Assembly: GCF_025909975.1 (NCBI RefSeq)
Contig: NZ_JAPCIO010000004.1
Coordinates: 124,001 to 188,000, forward strand
Direction of reading: 5' to 3'
From: Flavobacterium lacisediminis
Lineage (GTDB): Bacteria; Bacteroidota; Bacteroidia; Flavobacteriales; Flavobacteriaceae
DNA length: 64,000 nucleotides
This document shows positions 53,599 through 62,218 of the stretch, piece after piece. The notes beneath the pieces were generated by a model, which was not told the DNA's origin, searched no databases, and saw only the letters and a program-made list of their open reading frames with translations. The position numbers and the translations under genes were made by a program. The stretch's first letter is position 1. The number at the start of each line of letters is the position of its first letter.

Positions 53599-54423
53599 TT
53601 AAACCGCCACAATACCTTTAATATGCGGATGCGGGTCATACCCTTCTAACGTAAAATCTTCAAACGTGAAATCGAAAATATTTTTAATTTCTGGGTTTAA
53701 TTTCATCGTTGGTAAAGGTCGACACTCGCGAGATAGTTGTAACTCTAACTGCTCCATGTGGTTGTTGTAAATGTGCGCATCACCAAAAGTGTGAATGAAT
53801 TCACCTACTTGTAAATCGCAAACTTGCGCAATCATCATGGTAAACAAAGCATAAGACGCAATATTAAACGGAACGCCTAAGAAAATATCAGCACTACGTT
53901 GGTACAACTGGCAACTTAATTTTCCATCGGCAACATAAAACTGAAAAAAGGCATGACATGGAGGTAAAGCGGCTTTTCCATTGGCAACGTTTTCTGCAAA
54001 CGAAACCGAAGTATCTGGTAAAACACTAGGATTCCAAGCAGAAACTAACATTCTTCTGCTGTTTGGATTGGTTTTTAGCGTTTCGATTAATTCGGTAATT
54101 TGGTCGATTTCTTCGCTGTTCCAATTACGCCATTGGTGTCCGTAAACCGGACCTAAATCGCCATTTTCATCGGCCCATTCGTCCCAAATTTTCACACCGT
54201 TTTCTTGTAAATATTTGATATTGGTATCGCCATTTAAAAACCACAACAATTCGTAAATAATCGATTTTAAGTGTAGTTTCTTAGTGGTTACCATTGGGAA
54301 ACCTTCGCTTAAATCAAAACGCATTTGGTAACCAAAAACACTTAAGGTTCCAGTTCCTGTACGGTCGCCTTTTTGGTTGCCGTTTTCTAATACGTGTTTT
54401 ACTAAATCGTGATATTGTTGCAT
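53599..54423 (-). CDS. thyA: Thymidylate synthase
   Basis: Methylates dUMP to dTMP using methylenetetrahydrofolate. The protein has 274 residues, the ThyA type. Motifs include [34 protein letters not shown], the nucleophile Cys156 in [33 protein letters not shown] and the C-terminal [14 protein letters not shown]. It works with DHFR, encoded about 2.3 kb downstream. Its upstream spacer holds four 7-bp repeats. Confidence 0.97.
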   Translation of the reverse strand: MQQYHDLVKHVLENGNQKGDRTGTGTLSVFGYQMRFDLSEGFPMVTTKKLHLKSIIYELLWFLNGDTNIKYLQENGVKIWDEWADENGDLGPVYGHQWRNWNSEEIDQITELIETLKTNPNSRRMLVSAWNPSVLPDTSVSFAENVANGKAALPPCHAFFQFYVADGKLSCQLYQRSADIFLGVPFNIASYALFTMMIAQVCDLQVGEFIHTFGDAHIYNNHMEQLELQLSRECRPLPTMKLNPEIKNIFDFTFEDFTLEGYDPHPHIKGIVAV

Positions 54424-54427
54424 TTTA

Positions 54428-54459
54428 AGTCAGAAGTTAGAAGTTAGAAGTCAGAAGTT
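54428..54459. repeat. Tandem 7-bp repeats upstream of thyA
   Basis: Four adjacent 7-base units AGTCAGA, AGTTAGA, AGTTAGA, AGTCAGA (54428-54455) plus a partial fifth unit sit between thyA and the nucleoside transporter gene. The copy number could vary by slippage. They are 5 bases upstream of the thyA start codon. Confidence 0.8.
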
Positions 54460-54494
54460 TTTGAAATCTTCAACAACTTATTTCATTAATAAAA

Positions 54495-55862
54495 TTAATG
54501 TGAAATGTTCGAAACGTCTTTTGGATTATGTTTATGTTTGAATAGAATTGCAAATGCGATTGCGATAATAGCGGCATATATTGCAAATGTTAACCAAACT
54601 GGTTCCCATTGAATTATTCCAATTGGTTTGTTAAGAACGTTATCAGTAACAACTTTATCTTTTAATAAAGATTTAACCCATTCGTTATCTGTAGTTAAGT
54701 TGAATTTGGTTAAAAATTCATTTAAGTTATAATATTTATCAGTAAAAAATTTATCAATGACAAATCCACTTGTAACGCTTCCTAAAACTGCTCCAAATCC
54801 GTTAGTCATCATCATAAATAAACCTTGAGCCGAAGAACGAATCTTAGAATCAGTTGAGGTTTCTACGAATAATGAACCTGAAATGTTAAAGAAATCAAAT
54901 GCCATTCCGTAAACCACACATGATAAAATAATCATCCATAATCCTTCACCAGGATTTCCGTAAGCGAATAATCCGAAACGTAAAACCCATGCAATCATAC
55001 TAAACAACATTACTTGTTTGATTCCGAAACGTCTTAAGAAAAACGGAATTGCTAAGATGAATAAGGTTTCAGATATTTGAGAAATCGACATAATTAAAGT
55101 CGAATATTTTACTACTAATGAATTAGCATATGTTGGATCGTGTTTGAAATCATCTAAAAATACATCACCGTAAGCGTTGGTTAATTGTAAAGCAGCTCCA
55201 AGGAACATACTGAATACAAAGAATAAGGCTAATTTATAATCGGCAAACAATTTAAACGAACTTAATCCCATAAGTTCCATAAATGATTTGTTTTCTGTAG
55301 TATTTCCTTCTGGTTCACATTTTGGTAATGTAAAGGAATACAATCCTAAGAAAATAGCGGCAATTGCAGCAATGTAAAATTGATTTTCAGAAGCTTTGTT
55401 TCCGGTTAAGTTGGTAATCCACATGGCTACAATAAAACCAATAGTTCCCCAAACGCGAATAGGTGGAAAATCTTTCACTACATCTAAACCTCCTTTTTTC
55501 AAGGCATTGTAAGCAACTGAATTTGAAAGAGCAATAGTTGGCATATAGAAAATCATCGCCACTAAAATTACCCAAAAGAAATCAGATGGATTGCTAACTT
55601 GTGGAACATATAAAAGTGTTAAACCTCCCAAAATATGAAGAGCTCCATATAATTTTTCAGCGTTTATCCATCGGTCGGCAACAATTCCGCAAAGGGTTGG
55701 CATAAAAATCGAAGCAATTCCCATAGTAGAAAAAATAGCTCCAAATTGTGCTCCATCCCAATTTTTAGTTCCAAACCAATAATTTGCTACTGTGATAAGC
55801 CAAGCTCCCCAAACGAAGAACTGGAAAAAGTTCATTATCGTTAATCTGAATTTTACATTCAT
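54495..55862 (-). CDS. NupG/XapB-like nucleoside:proton symporter
   Basis: MFS transporter of 455 residues with about 12 helices. The opening MNVKFRLTIMNFFQFFVWGAWL, then GAIFSTMGIASIFMPTLCGIVADRWI and FPPIRVWGTIGFIVAMW, match the nucleoside:H+ symporter family. It lies between a nuclease gene (18 bp upstream) and thyA (71 bp downstream), consistent with nucleoside salvage and dTMP supply, but the substrate is inferred. The loop at about 385-420 is longer than in E. coli NupG. Confidence 0.87.
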   Translation of the reverse strand: MNVKFRLTIMNFFQFFVWGAWLITVANYWFGTKNWDGAQFGAIFSTMGIASIFMPTLCGIVADRWINAEKLYGALHILGGLTLLYVPQVSNPSDFFWVILVAMIFYMPTIALSNSVAYNALKKGGLDVVKDFPPIRVWGTIGFIVAMWITNLTGNKASENQFYIAAIAAIFLGLYSFTLPKCEPEGNTTENKSFMELMGLSSFKLFADYKLALFFVFSMFLGAALQLTNAYGDVFLDDFKHDPTYANSLVVKYSTLIMSISQISETLFILAIPFFLRRFGIKQVMLFSMIAWVLRFGLFAYGNPGEGLWMIILSCVVYGMAFDFFNISGSLFVETSTDSKIRSSAQGLFMMMTNGFGAVLGSVTSGFVIDKFFTDKYYNLNEFLTKFNLTTDNEWVKSLLKDKVVTDNVLNKPIGIIQWEPVWLTFAIYAAIIAIAFAILFKHKHNPKDVSNISH

Positions 55863-55880
55863 ACTGTTATAGTTAAAGTA

Positions 55881-56504
55881 TTAAGATTCTTTTTTTGAGA
55901 TTTCATCTCTAATTTTTGCTGCTTTTTCGTAGTCTTCGTTTTGAACAGCTTCGTCTAATTTTTCGTATAATTCTTTTAGCGAATATCCTGAATAACTATC
56001 AGCAGGAACAACTACATCTTCTTGTCCAAAAGTTTCTGGAGTAGAAAGAATGTCATCGTTTTCCTGGTTTTCTGCATTTTCAGAAGGATTAATGCTAAGG
56101 TAAATTCCGGCTTTGTCTAAAATGTTTTTGTAAGTAAAAATAGGAGCATTAAAGCGTAAAGCTAAGGCAATCGCATCAGAAGTTCTAGCATCGATAATTT
56201 CTTCGATTTTGTCTCTTTCGCAAATAATACTCGAATAGAAAACACCATCAACTAACTTATGAATAATAACTTGCTTTACCACAATGTCAAATCGGTCGGC
56301 AAAACTTTTAAATAAATCGTGTGTAAGTGGGCGAGGTGGCTTGATTTCTTTTTCTAAAGCAATAGCAATAGATTGAGCTTCAAAAGCACCGATAACGATA
56401 GGTAGTTTTCGATCACCATCCACTTCATTTAAGATTAAGGCATAAGCTCCGTTTTGCGTTTGGCTATAGGAAATACCTTTTATAGTTAATTTTACTAAAC
56501 TCAT
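55881..56504 (-). CDS. Bifunctional nuclease (DUF151/BFN) with UVR motif
   Basis: A 207-residue protein. The BFN domain (about 1-140) shows YALILNEVDGDRKLPIVIGAFEAQSIA, RPLTHDLF, and IDARTSDAIALALRFNAPIF. A short UvrB/UvrC interaction helix closes the protein (LKELYEKLDEAVQNEDYEKAAKIRDEI). BFN proteins have been reported with DNase and RNase activity; the UVR helix suggests coupling to other proteins, such as in the stress response. It is 18 bp upstream of the nucleoside transporter gene in the same direction. Confidence 0.9.
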   Translation of the reverse strand: MSLVKLTIKGISYSQTQNGAYALILNEVDGDRKLPIVIGAFEAQSIAIALEKEIKPPRPLTHDLFKSFADRFDIVVKQVIIHKLVDGVFYSSIICERDKIEEIIDARTSDAIALALRFNAPIFTYKNILDKAGIYLSINPSENAENQENDDILSTPETFGQEDVVVPADSYSGYSLKELYEKLDEAVQNEDYEKAAKIRDEISKKES

Positions 56505-56572
56505 TTCAAATTGTTAATTATCATTTCTTTGATGCCTGATTTGGATTTTTAAACACCATCACAAAGTCAGAA

Positions 56573-56601
56573 AATGGCTAACAGAAAAACGGTTAGCCAT
56601 T
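56573..56601. repeat. Strong 10-bp hairpin in the etfA-BFN spacer
   Basis: AATGGCTAAC (56573-56582) pairs perfectly with GTTAGCCATT (56592-56601) around a 9-base loop. There is no T run on either side. It lies between the etfA terminator and the BFN gene and might be in that gene's leader or act as a backup terminator. Confidence 0.6.
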
Positions 56602-56612
56602 CGCTCCAAAAA

Positions 56613-56646
56613 TAAAAAAAAGAGCTATCTAAACAAAGATAACTCT
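56613..56646 (-). terminator. Terminator after etfA
   Basis: On the minus strand AGAGTTATCT and AGATAGCTCT form a 10-bp stem with one T-G wobble around a 6-base loop, followed by eight T. The wobble becomes an A-C mismatch on the plus strand, so the signal is specific to the minus-strand transcript. Confidence 0.85.
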
Positions 56647-56683
56647 AATTTTAATTTAATATATTTTTTAAACAACTATTTTG

Positions 56684-57652
56684 TTACGAGTTGCTTGCTT
56701 TAAATGCTTTTAATTTTTCAATTAATTGAGGCACTACAGTGAAAGCATCACCTACAACACCATAATCAGCTACTTTAAAGAAAGGTGCTTCTGGATCTGT
56801 GTTGATAACTACTTTTACTTTTGATGAGTTAATACCTGCAATATGTTGAATTGCTCCAGAGATTCCAACTGCAATGTACAAGTTAGAAGCTACTGGTTTT
56901 CCAGTTTGTCCAACGTGCTCACTGTGAGGTCTCCATCCGATGTCAGAAACTGGTTTAGAACATGCAGTTGCTGCACCTAAAACAGAAGCTAATTCTTCAA
57001 TCATTCCCCAGTTTTCTGGACCTTTCATTCCACGACCAGCAGAAACTACGATTTCAGCATCAGCGATAGTTACTTTTCCAGTTACTTTTTCTACGTTTTC
57101 AACTTTGATTCCGAAATCAGCATCGTTTAATGATGGTGCGAAGCTTTCTTCAGTCATAGCAGCAGCATTTTCTACTAATCCGAAAGAATTTTTAGCAATT
57201 CCTAATACTTTTACTGGAGTTGAAATTTCAGTAATGTTGAATGCTTTGTTTGAGAAAGCAGTTCTTTTTACTTGGAAAGGTGAAGTGCTTTCTGGTAACG
57301 CTACAACATTTGAAGCATAACCAGCTTCTAAAGCTACCGCTACTAGTGGAGCTAAATACAAACTATCTGTAGTTGAAGAAACCAATACAATTTGAGTTCC
57401 TTCTTTTTTAGCCGCTTGAGCAATTACATCAGCATATGCTTTTGCGCTAAAGTTGTTTAATTTGTCGTTAGAAACGTTTAAAACTTTGTCTACTCCGTAA
57501 GCAGCTAAAGCACTGTTGTCAGAGTTGTTAATAGTTACAGCGGTAACTGTTGTTCCCATTGAAGCAGCTACTTTTTTTGCGTAAGAAGCTAATTCGAATG
57601 CTACTTTTTTAATTTTTCCTTCTGCTGATTCAGCATATATTAATATCGACAT
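56684..57652 (-). CDS. etfA: Electron transfer flavoprotein subunit alpha
   Basis: FAD-binding subunit of ETF, which passes electrons from acyl-CoA and other dehydrogenases towards the quinone pool. The protein has 322 residues. The C-terminal FAD domain shows VVSAGRGMKGPENWGMIEELA, KPVSDIGWRPHSEHVGQTGKPVAS, YIAVGISGAIQHIAGI and INTDPEAPFFKVADYGVVGD. It follows etfB by 25 bp and ends before a minus-strand terminator. Confidence 0.96.
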   Translation of the reverse strand: MSILIYAESAEGKIKKVAFELASYAKKVAASMGTTVTAVTINNSDNSALAAYGVDKVLNVSNDKLNNFSAKAYADVIAQAAKKEGTQIVLVSSTTDSLYLAPLVAVALEAGYASNVVALPESTSPFQVKRTAFSNKAFNITEISTPVKVLGIAKNSFGLVENAAAMTEESFAPSLNDADFGIKVENVEKVTGKVTIADAEIVVSAGRGMKGPENWGMIEELASVLGAATACSKPVSDIGWRPHSEHVGQTGKPVASNLYIAVGISGAIQHIAGINSSKVKVVINTDPEAPFFKVADYGVVGDAFTVVPQLIEKLKAFKASNS

Positions 57653-57677
57653 GATTCTTTAATTTTTAGGTTTGAAA

Positions 57678-58424
57678 TTAGATAACTTTCGCTTCGTTGT
57701 GTAATAAGTTAATTAACTCATCTAAGTTGTCAGCATTTACTAATTTAACTGCTGATTTAGCAGCTGGTTTTTCAAATTTAACAGCTTTAGTTGCAGTTGC
57801 GTCGCCTGTTGGTTCTACCAAAGTTAAAGCTTTAGTTCTTGCCATCATGATTCCTCTCATGTTTGGAATACGTAAATCTTTTTCTTCTACTAAACCTTTT
57901 TGACCACCAATAATTAATGGTAAACCTGCAGAAATAGTTTCTTTTCCACCGTCAATTTCTCTAGTTACTTTTGCTTTGTTTCCATTTACGTCGATACCAA
58001 CACAAGCGTTTACGAAATTGAAACCTAATAATCCAGCAACCATTCCTGGAACCATTCCACCATTATAGTCTAACGATTCTTTTCCAGCAATTACTAAATC
58101 ATAACCTCCGTTTTTAACAACTTCAGCTAATTGTTTTGCAACAAACATTCCGTCTGTTGGGTTTGCATTAATACGAATTGCTTCGTCTGCTCCAATTGCT
58201 AATGCTTTTCTTAAAGTTGCTTCAGCGTCAGCTCCACCAACATTTACAACGGTAACATTTGCTCCTTGTTGCTCTTTAAACCAAATGGCTCTAGTTAAAC
58301 CAAATTCATCATTAGGATTAATTACAAATTGAACACCGTTAGTGTCAAACTCACTGTCACCATTGACAAAATTAATCTTTGAAGTAGTATCAGGTACGTG
58401 ACTGATGCAAACTAATATTTTCAT
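57678..58424 (-). CDS. etfB: Electron transfer flavoprotein subunit beta
   Basis: AMP-binding ETF subunit of 248 residues, partner of EtfA. The start is placed at 58424 (MKILVCISHVPDT, the usual beginning); an alternative ATG at 58469 lies upstream of the promoter element at 58459-58466. Motifs: FVINPNDEFGLTRAIWFKE, RKALAIGADEAIRI, VIAGKESLDYNGGMVPGMVAGLLG and LPLIIGGQKGLVEEKDLRIPNMRGIMMA. Confidence 0.96.
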   Translation of the reverse strand: MKILVCISHVPDTTSKINFVNGDSEFDTNGVQFVINPNDEFGLTRAIWFKEQQGANVTVVNVGGADAEATLRKALAIGADEAIRINANPTDGMFVAKQLAEVVKNGGYDLVIAGKESLDYNGGMVPGMVAGLLGFNFVNACVGIDVNGNKAKVTREIDGGKETISAGLPLIIGGQKGLVEEKDLRIPNMRGIMMARTKALTLVEPTGDATATKAVKFEKPAAKSAVKLVNADNLDELINLLHNEAKVI

Positions 58425-58458
58425 TTTTATGTATTTTGTTAGTGAATATTTTCTGTCC

Positions 58459-58466
58459 CAAAAATA
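58459..58466 (-). promoter_or_regulatory. Promoter -7 element of etfBA
   Basis: The minus strand reads TATTTTTG, a perfect TAnnTTTG match 35 bp upstream of the chosen etfB start. The palindrome at 58490-58501 lies about where the -33 element and further upstream contacts would be. Confidence 0.6.
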
Positions 58467-58489
58467 CAAATTAATTTCTAAATAAAAAC

Positions 58490-58501
58490 TATGCGCGCAT
58501 A
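58490..58501. promoter_or_regulatory. 12-bp perfect palindrome upstream of etfB
   Basis: TATGCGCGCATA is self-complementary over 12 bases and has a GCGCGC core within AT-rich DNA, 24 bp upstream of the etfB -7 element. It may be an operator; no regulator gene is nearby. Confidence 0.4.
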
Positions 58502-58593
58502 ATAAATGTGTTTTTCTTAGATAAATTAGCTTTTTTTTAGGAATAGTTTAATTGTAGAGTTGTGTTTTGTGTTTTGATTGAATATTTTTAACG

Positions 58594-58607
58594 CTAAAAC
58601 GTTTTAG
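58594..58607. promoter_or_regulatory. 14-bp perfect palindrome upstream of pdhB
   Basis: CTAAAACGTTTTAG is self-complementary over 14 bases with a central CG, the form of LacI/GalR-family operators. It is 54 bp upstream of the pdhB -7 element and about 130 bp from that of etfB. Confidence 0.5.
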
Positions 58608-58660
58608 TAGAAAGTGTTGCCATTTTTTTTAATAACGAATTAGAATAATTATATTTTTCT

Positions 58661-58668
58661 TACTTTTG
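58661..58668 (+). promoter_or_regulatory. Promoter -7 element of pdhB
   Basis: TACTTTTG is a perfect TAnnTTTG match 28 bp upstream of the pdhB start codon; the -33 region lacks a clear TTTG. Confidence 0.55.
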
Positions 58669-58696
58669 CCAATCATAATTCAAAGAAATTAATTTC

Positions 58697-59674
58697 ATGA
58701 GAACGATACAATTTAGAGAAGCTATTTGTGAAGCGATGAGCGAAGAAATGCGTCGCGACGAATCAATATATTTAATGGGTGAAGAAGTAGCAGAATATAA
58801 TGGAGCTTACAAAGCTTCAAAAGGAATGCTAGATGAATTTGGACCAAAACGTGTAATTGATACTCCTATCGCAGAGTTAGGATTTGCAGGAATTGCTGTA
58901 GGTTCGGCTATGAATGGGAATCGTCCTATTGTAGAGTTCATGACGTTCAACTTCTCATTAGTAGGAATTGACCAAATTATCAACAACGCAGCAAAAATGC
59001 GTCAAATGTCTGCTGGACAATTTCCGATGCCAATGGTGTTTAGAGGTCCAACAGCTTCTGCAGGTCAGTTAGGTGCAACACATTCACAAGCTTTTGAAAA
59101 CTGGTTTGCAAACACTCCAGGTTTAAAAGTAGTAGTTCCTTCTTCAGTTTACGATGCTAAAGGTTTATTAAAATCAGCTATTCGTGATAATGATCCAGTT
59201 ATTTTCATGGAATCAGAACAAATGTATGGAGATAAAGGTGAAGTGCCAGAAGGAGAATACACTATTCCATTAGGAGTTGCTGATATCAAAAGAGAGGGTA
59301 CAGATGTTACAATTGTTTCATTTGGTAAAATCATTAAAGAAGCTTACGCTGCAGCTGATGAATTAGCAAAAGAAAATATTTCTTGTGAAATTATCGATTT
59401 AAGAACGGTTCGTCCTATGGATTACGATGCGATTTTGAATTCGGTTAAAAAAACAAACAGATTAGTAGTTTTAGAAGAAGCTTGGCCATTTGCTTCAGTT
59501 GCTTCTGAGATAACTTATATGGTACAAGAAAAAGCATTTGATTACTTAGATGCTCCAGTTCAAAGAATTACAACTGCTGATACTCCAGCGCCATACTCAC
59601 CAACTTTATTAAAAGAATGGTTGCCTAATTCACAAGATGTAATTAAGGCTGTGAAAAAAGTTATGTATAAATAA
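58697..59674 (+). CDS. pdhB: Pyruvate dehydrogenase E1 component subunit beta
   Basis: Beta subunit of the heterotetrameric E1 enzyme that decarboxylates pyruvate with thiamine diphosphate to make acetyl-CoA. The protein has 325 residues. Motifs are TIQFREAICEAMSEEMRRDE, YLMGEEVAEYNGAYKAS, IDTPIAELGFAGIAVGSAM, EFMTFNF, GQLGATHSQAFENWFANTPGLKVV and EEAWPFASVASEI. The alpha subunit and E2/E3 genes are not adjacent, so the complex is encoded at separate loci. A strong terminator follows. Confidence 0.95.
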   Translation: MRTIQFREAICEAMSEEMRRDESIYLMGEEVAEYNGAYKASKGMLDEFGPKRVIDTPIAELGFAGIAVGSAMNGNRPIVEFMTFNFSLVGIDQIINNAAKMRQMSAGQFPMPMVFRGPTASAGQLGATHSQAFENWFANTPGLKVVVPSSVYDAKGLLKSAIRDNDPVIFMESEQMYGDKGEVPEGEYTIPLGVADIKREGTDVTIVSFGKIIKEAYAAADELAKENISCEIIDLRTVRPMDYDAILNSVKKTNRLVVLEEAWPFASVASEITYMVQEKAFDYLDAPVQRITTADTPAPYSPTLLKEWLPNSQDVIKAVKKVMYK

Positions 59675-59695
59675 TAATTAACTTATTATATTTGG

Positions 59696-59731
59696 AACTT
59701 CATCAGTAACTTTCTGATGAAGTTTTTTTTT
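59696..59731 (+). terminator. Terminator after pdhB
   Basis: AACTTCATCAG (59696-59706) pairs perfectly over 11 bp with CTGATGAAGTT (59714-59724) around a 7-base loop, followed by a T run. A perfect -7 element, TATATTTG at 59687-59694, lies directly before it. Confidence 0.9.
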
Positions 59732-59734
59732 CCT

Positions 59735-62218
59735 ATGAAGACAAAAATTGTATTATTCTTTTTATTTCTAAGCTCAATAGTTATTGGGCAAACCAAGGTT
59801 GGTGGAAAAGTAACTGACGAGTTTGGTGATCCAGTAGCTTTTGCAAATGTTATATTTAAAAACTCGAAAGAAGGAGTAATTACCGACGAAAATGGAAATT
59901 TCTATTTTGAATCTAAAGAAAACTATGCCACTTTAGTGGTTTCTTATGTGGGATTCGAAAAGAAAGAAATTAATTTAAAGCCTGGATTAAACTCAGGATT
60001 AAAAATACAACTTCAGTCAGGTACTACTTTAAAAGAAGTAGTAATCTACACTGGAAAAACGTCAAAAAAGAACAATCCAGCTATCGATATATTGCGAAAA
60101 ATTTGGGAACGTAGAAGAAAGAACGGACTCAAAATGTTTAAACAATACGAATACGATAAGTATGAAAAAGTTGAATTTGACTTAAATACCATCGATTCCG
60201 CTTTTATGAAAAGTAAAATGTTTAAAGGAATGGAATTTGTTTTTGATCAAATTGATACTTCAAGTATTTCCGGAAAAACATTTTTGCCAATTTTCATCAA
60301 TGAAACACTTAGTGAAGTTTATGGTGACAATGAAGCGAAAAAAACAAAAGAAATTACAAAAGCCAATAAAAATTCAGGATTTGGTTCTGGTGATGGAGTA
60401 AATACATTCATAAAAGATTTATATGCTGATTTTGATATCTATGACAATTACTTAAAGTTTTTCGATAAAGATTTCGTGAGTCCATTGTCAAGAACAGGAA
60501 TCAATGTTTATAATTACGTTTTAAATGATAGTATGTATATCGATAACAAATGGTGTTATAATATTGTATACTATCCAAGACGTAAAAATGAATTGACGTT
60601 TAAAGGTGATTTTTGGGTAAACGACACCACTTTTGCCATTAAGAAAATTAATTTAGAAGCCAGTAAAAGTGCTAACATCAACTGGGTAAAAGAAATTTAC
60701 ATTGAACAAGAATATGAGGTTTTAAATGATTCTGTTTTTTTATTGACAAGAGATTACATGATGTCTGATTTTAGTTTTTCTAAAAAAGAAGAATCGAAAG
60801 GAGTTTACGGAAAAAGAACAACGCTTGCTAAAAATCATAAATTCAACATTAAGAAAGACGATAAATTCTATAAACAAGAAGTCAATTTCTATGATAATGC
60901 TGTTTTCAACAAACCCGACGAATATTGGGAAGCCAATCGATTTGAAGCTTTAAATAAAAACGAAGCTGGAATTTATAAAATGCTAGATACTTTAAAAGAA
61001 GTGCCGCGTTTTAAACGAATTTACAGTCTTGCCTCAATTTTAGGAAGTGGTTATATTGAAATTCCAAAATGGAAAATGGACTACGGGCCTATTTTTTCAA
61101 CTTTTGGATATAACGATGTTGAAGGGCAAAGATTAAGAGCTGGTGGTAGAACTTATTTTGGTTCAAATGATAAGTGGCGAATTCAAGGTTACACGGCTTA
61201 CGGATTTAGAGACAACCAATTCAAATATGGAATTTCGGGTAGATGGATGGTGAATCCAAATAAAAGATTGATTTTATCCATAGGAAATCGACGTGATGTA
61301 GAACAAATGGGAGTAAGTTTAACAACTTCTAATGATGTTTTAGGGAGAAGTTTTGCTTCGTCGGCACTTTTTGCAAGTGGTGTTAATAACCAATTGACGT
61401 CTGTGAATCTTACAACTTTAGGATTTGAAATAGAACCAGCAAAGAATTTTACTCTTCAAACGAATTTAACTTACAGAACATTAAAATCGGCATCAAGCGA
61501 ATTTAGTTTGGATTATTACACTGATTTGACTCAAACAGAAATTAAAAGTGAAGTAAAACAATCGGAAATTAACTTTGTTGCAGAATATACTCCAAAGCGT
61601 AAAACCGTAGGTTATGGCGTTGATCGTATGGATGTGGATTTTAATTATGCTCGAGTTTTCCTAAGCTATAGCAACGGCTTAAAAGGAGTGTTAAATAGTG
61701 ATTTTAATTATCAAAAATTACAACTTTATTATCGTCAACCAGCTTTGATTGGAGGTTTTGGTCGTTTGTTTACTACTTTCGAAACTGGAAAAATTTTCGG
61801 AGAAGTGCCACTTGGTTTAATGGGGGTTATTCCTGGAAATCAATCTTGGTTTGTAATTGAAAACACTTATAACTTATTAGATTACTACGATTTTGTAGCA
61901 GATGAATACGCTTCTTTACATTTTGAACATCATTTTAACGGAAGATTGTTTTCAAGAGTTCCGCTTTTAAGAAAATTAAATTTACGTGAAATCATCGGAA
62001 TAAAAGGTGTTTACGGAAGAGTTTCTAATGAAAATGTGATGTTAAATGCGTCAGGTTTAACGTATATTGCACCAGAAGATGTTTACTGGGAATATCATGC
62101 AGGTGTTGGAAATATTTTTAAAGTATTGCGTGTCGATTTTGCTTGGAGAGGAAGTTACTTAGAAATGCCAGATGCTAGAAAATTTGCTATAAGAGCTTCA
62201 TTTGGTTTCTATTTCTAA
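59735..62218 (+). CDS. DUF5686 outer-membrane protein with carboxypeptidase-regulatory-like domain
   Basis: A protein of 827 residues in which the start at 59735 (MKTKIVLFFLFLSSIVIGQ) gives a clean signal peptide; an ATG at 59717 is rejected because it lies in the pdhB terminator stem. A CarboxypepD_reg-like beta-sandwich (about 20-100; GGKVTDEFGDPVAFANV, VSYVGFEKKEINL) precedes the long DUF5686 region, whose C-terminal half is a predicted barrel ending AIRASFGFYF. The family is widespread in Bacteroidota and linked to outer-membrane functions, substrate unknown. It shares a 1-base TAATG overlap with the glycosylase gene. Confidence 0.85.
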   Translation: MKTKIVLFFLFLSSIVIGQTKVGGKVTDEFGDPVAFANVIFKNSKEGVITDENGNFYFESKENYATLVVSYVGFEKKEINLKPGLNSGLKIQLQSGTTLKEVVIYTGKTSKKNNPAIDILRKIWERRRKNGLKMFKQYEYDKYEKVEFDLNTIDSAFMKSKMFKGMEFVFDQIDTSSISGKTFLPIFINETLSEVYGDNEAKKTKEITKANKNSGFGSGDGVNTFIKDLYADFDIYDNYLKFFDKDFVSPLSRTGINVYNYVLNDSMYIDNKWCYNIVYYPRRKNELTFKGDFWVNDTTFAIKKINLEASKSANINWVKEIYIEQEYEVLNDSVFLLTRDYMMSDFSFSKKEESKGVYGKRTTLAKNHKFNIKKDDKFYKQEVNFYDNAVFNKPDEYWEANRFEALNKNEAGIYKMLDTLKEVPRFKRIYSLASILGSGYIEIPKWKMDYGPIFSTFGYNDVEGQRLRAGGRTYFGSNDKWRIQGYTAYGFRDNQFKYGISGRWMVNPNKRLILSIGNRRDVEQMGVSLTTSNDVLGRSFASSALFASGVNNQLTSVNLTTLGFEIEPAKNFTLQTNLTYRTLKSASSEFSLDYYTDLTQTEIKSEVKQSEINFVAEYTPKRKTVGYGVDRMDVDFNYARVFLSYSNGLKGVLNSDFNYQKLQLYYRQPALIGGFGRLFTTFETGKIFGEVPLGLMGVIPGNQSWFVIENTYNLLDYYDFVADEYASLHFEHHFNGRLFSRVPLLRKLNLREIIGIKGVYGRVSNENVMLNASGLTYIAPEDVYWEYHAGVGNIFKVLRVDFAWRGSYLEMPDARKFAIRASFGFYF

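Noticed and set aside
54428..54459. A degenerate CRISPR array
   Set aside because: The repeated unit is only 7 bases with no spacers, and there are no cas genes.
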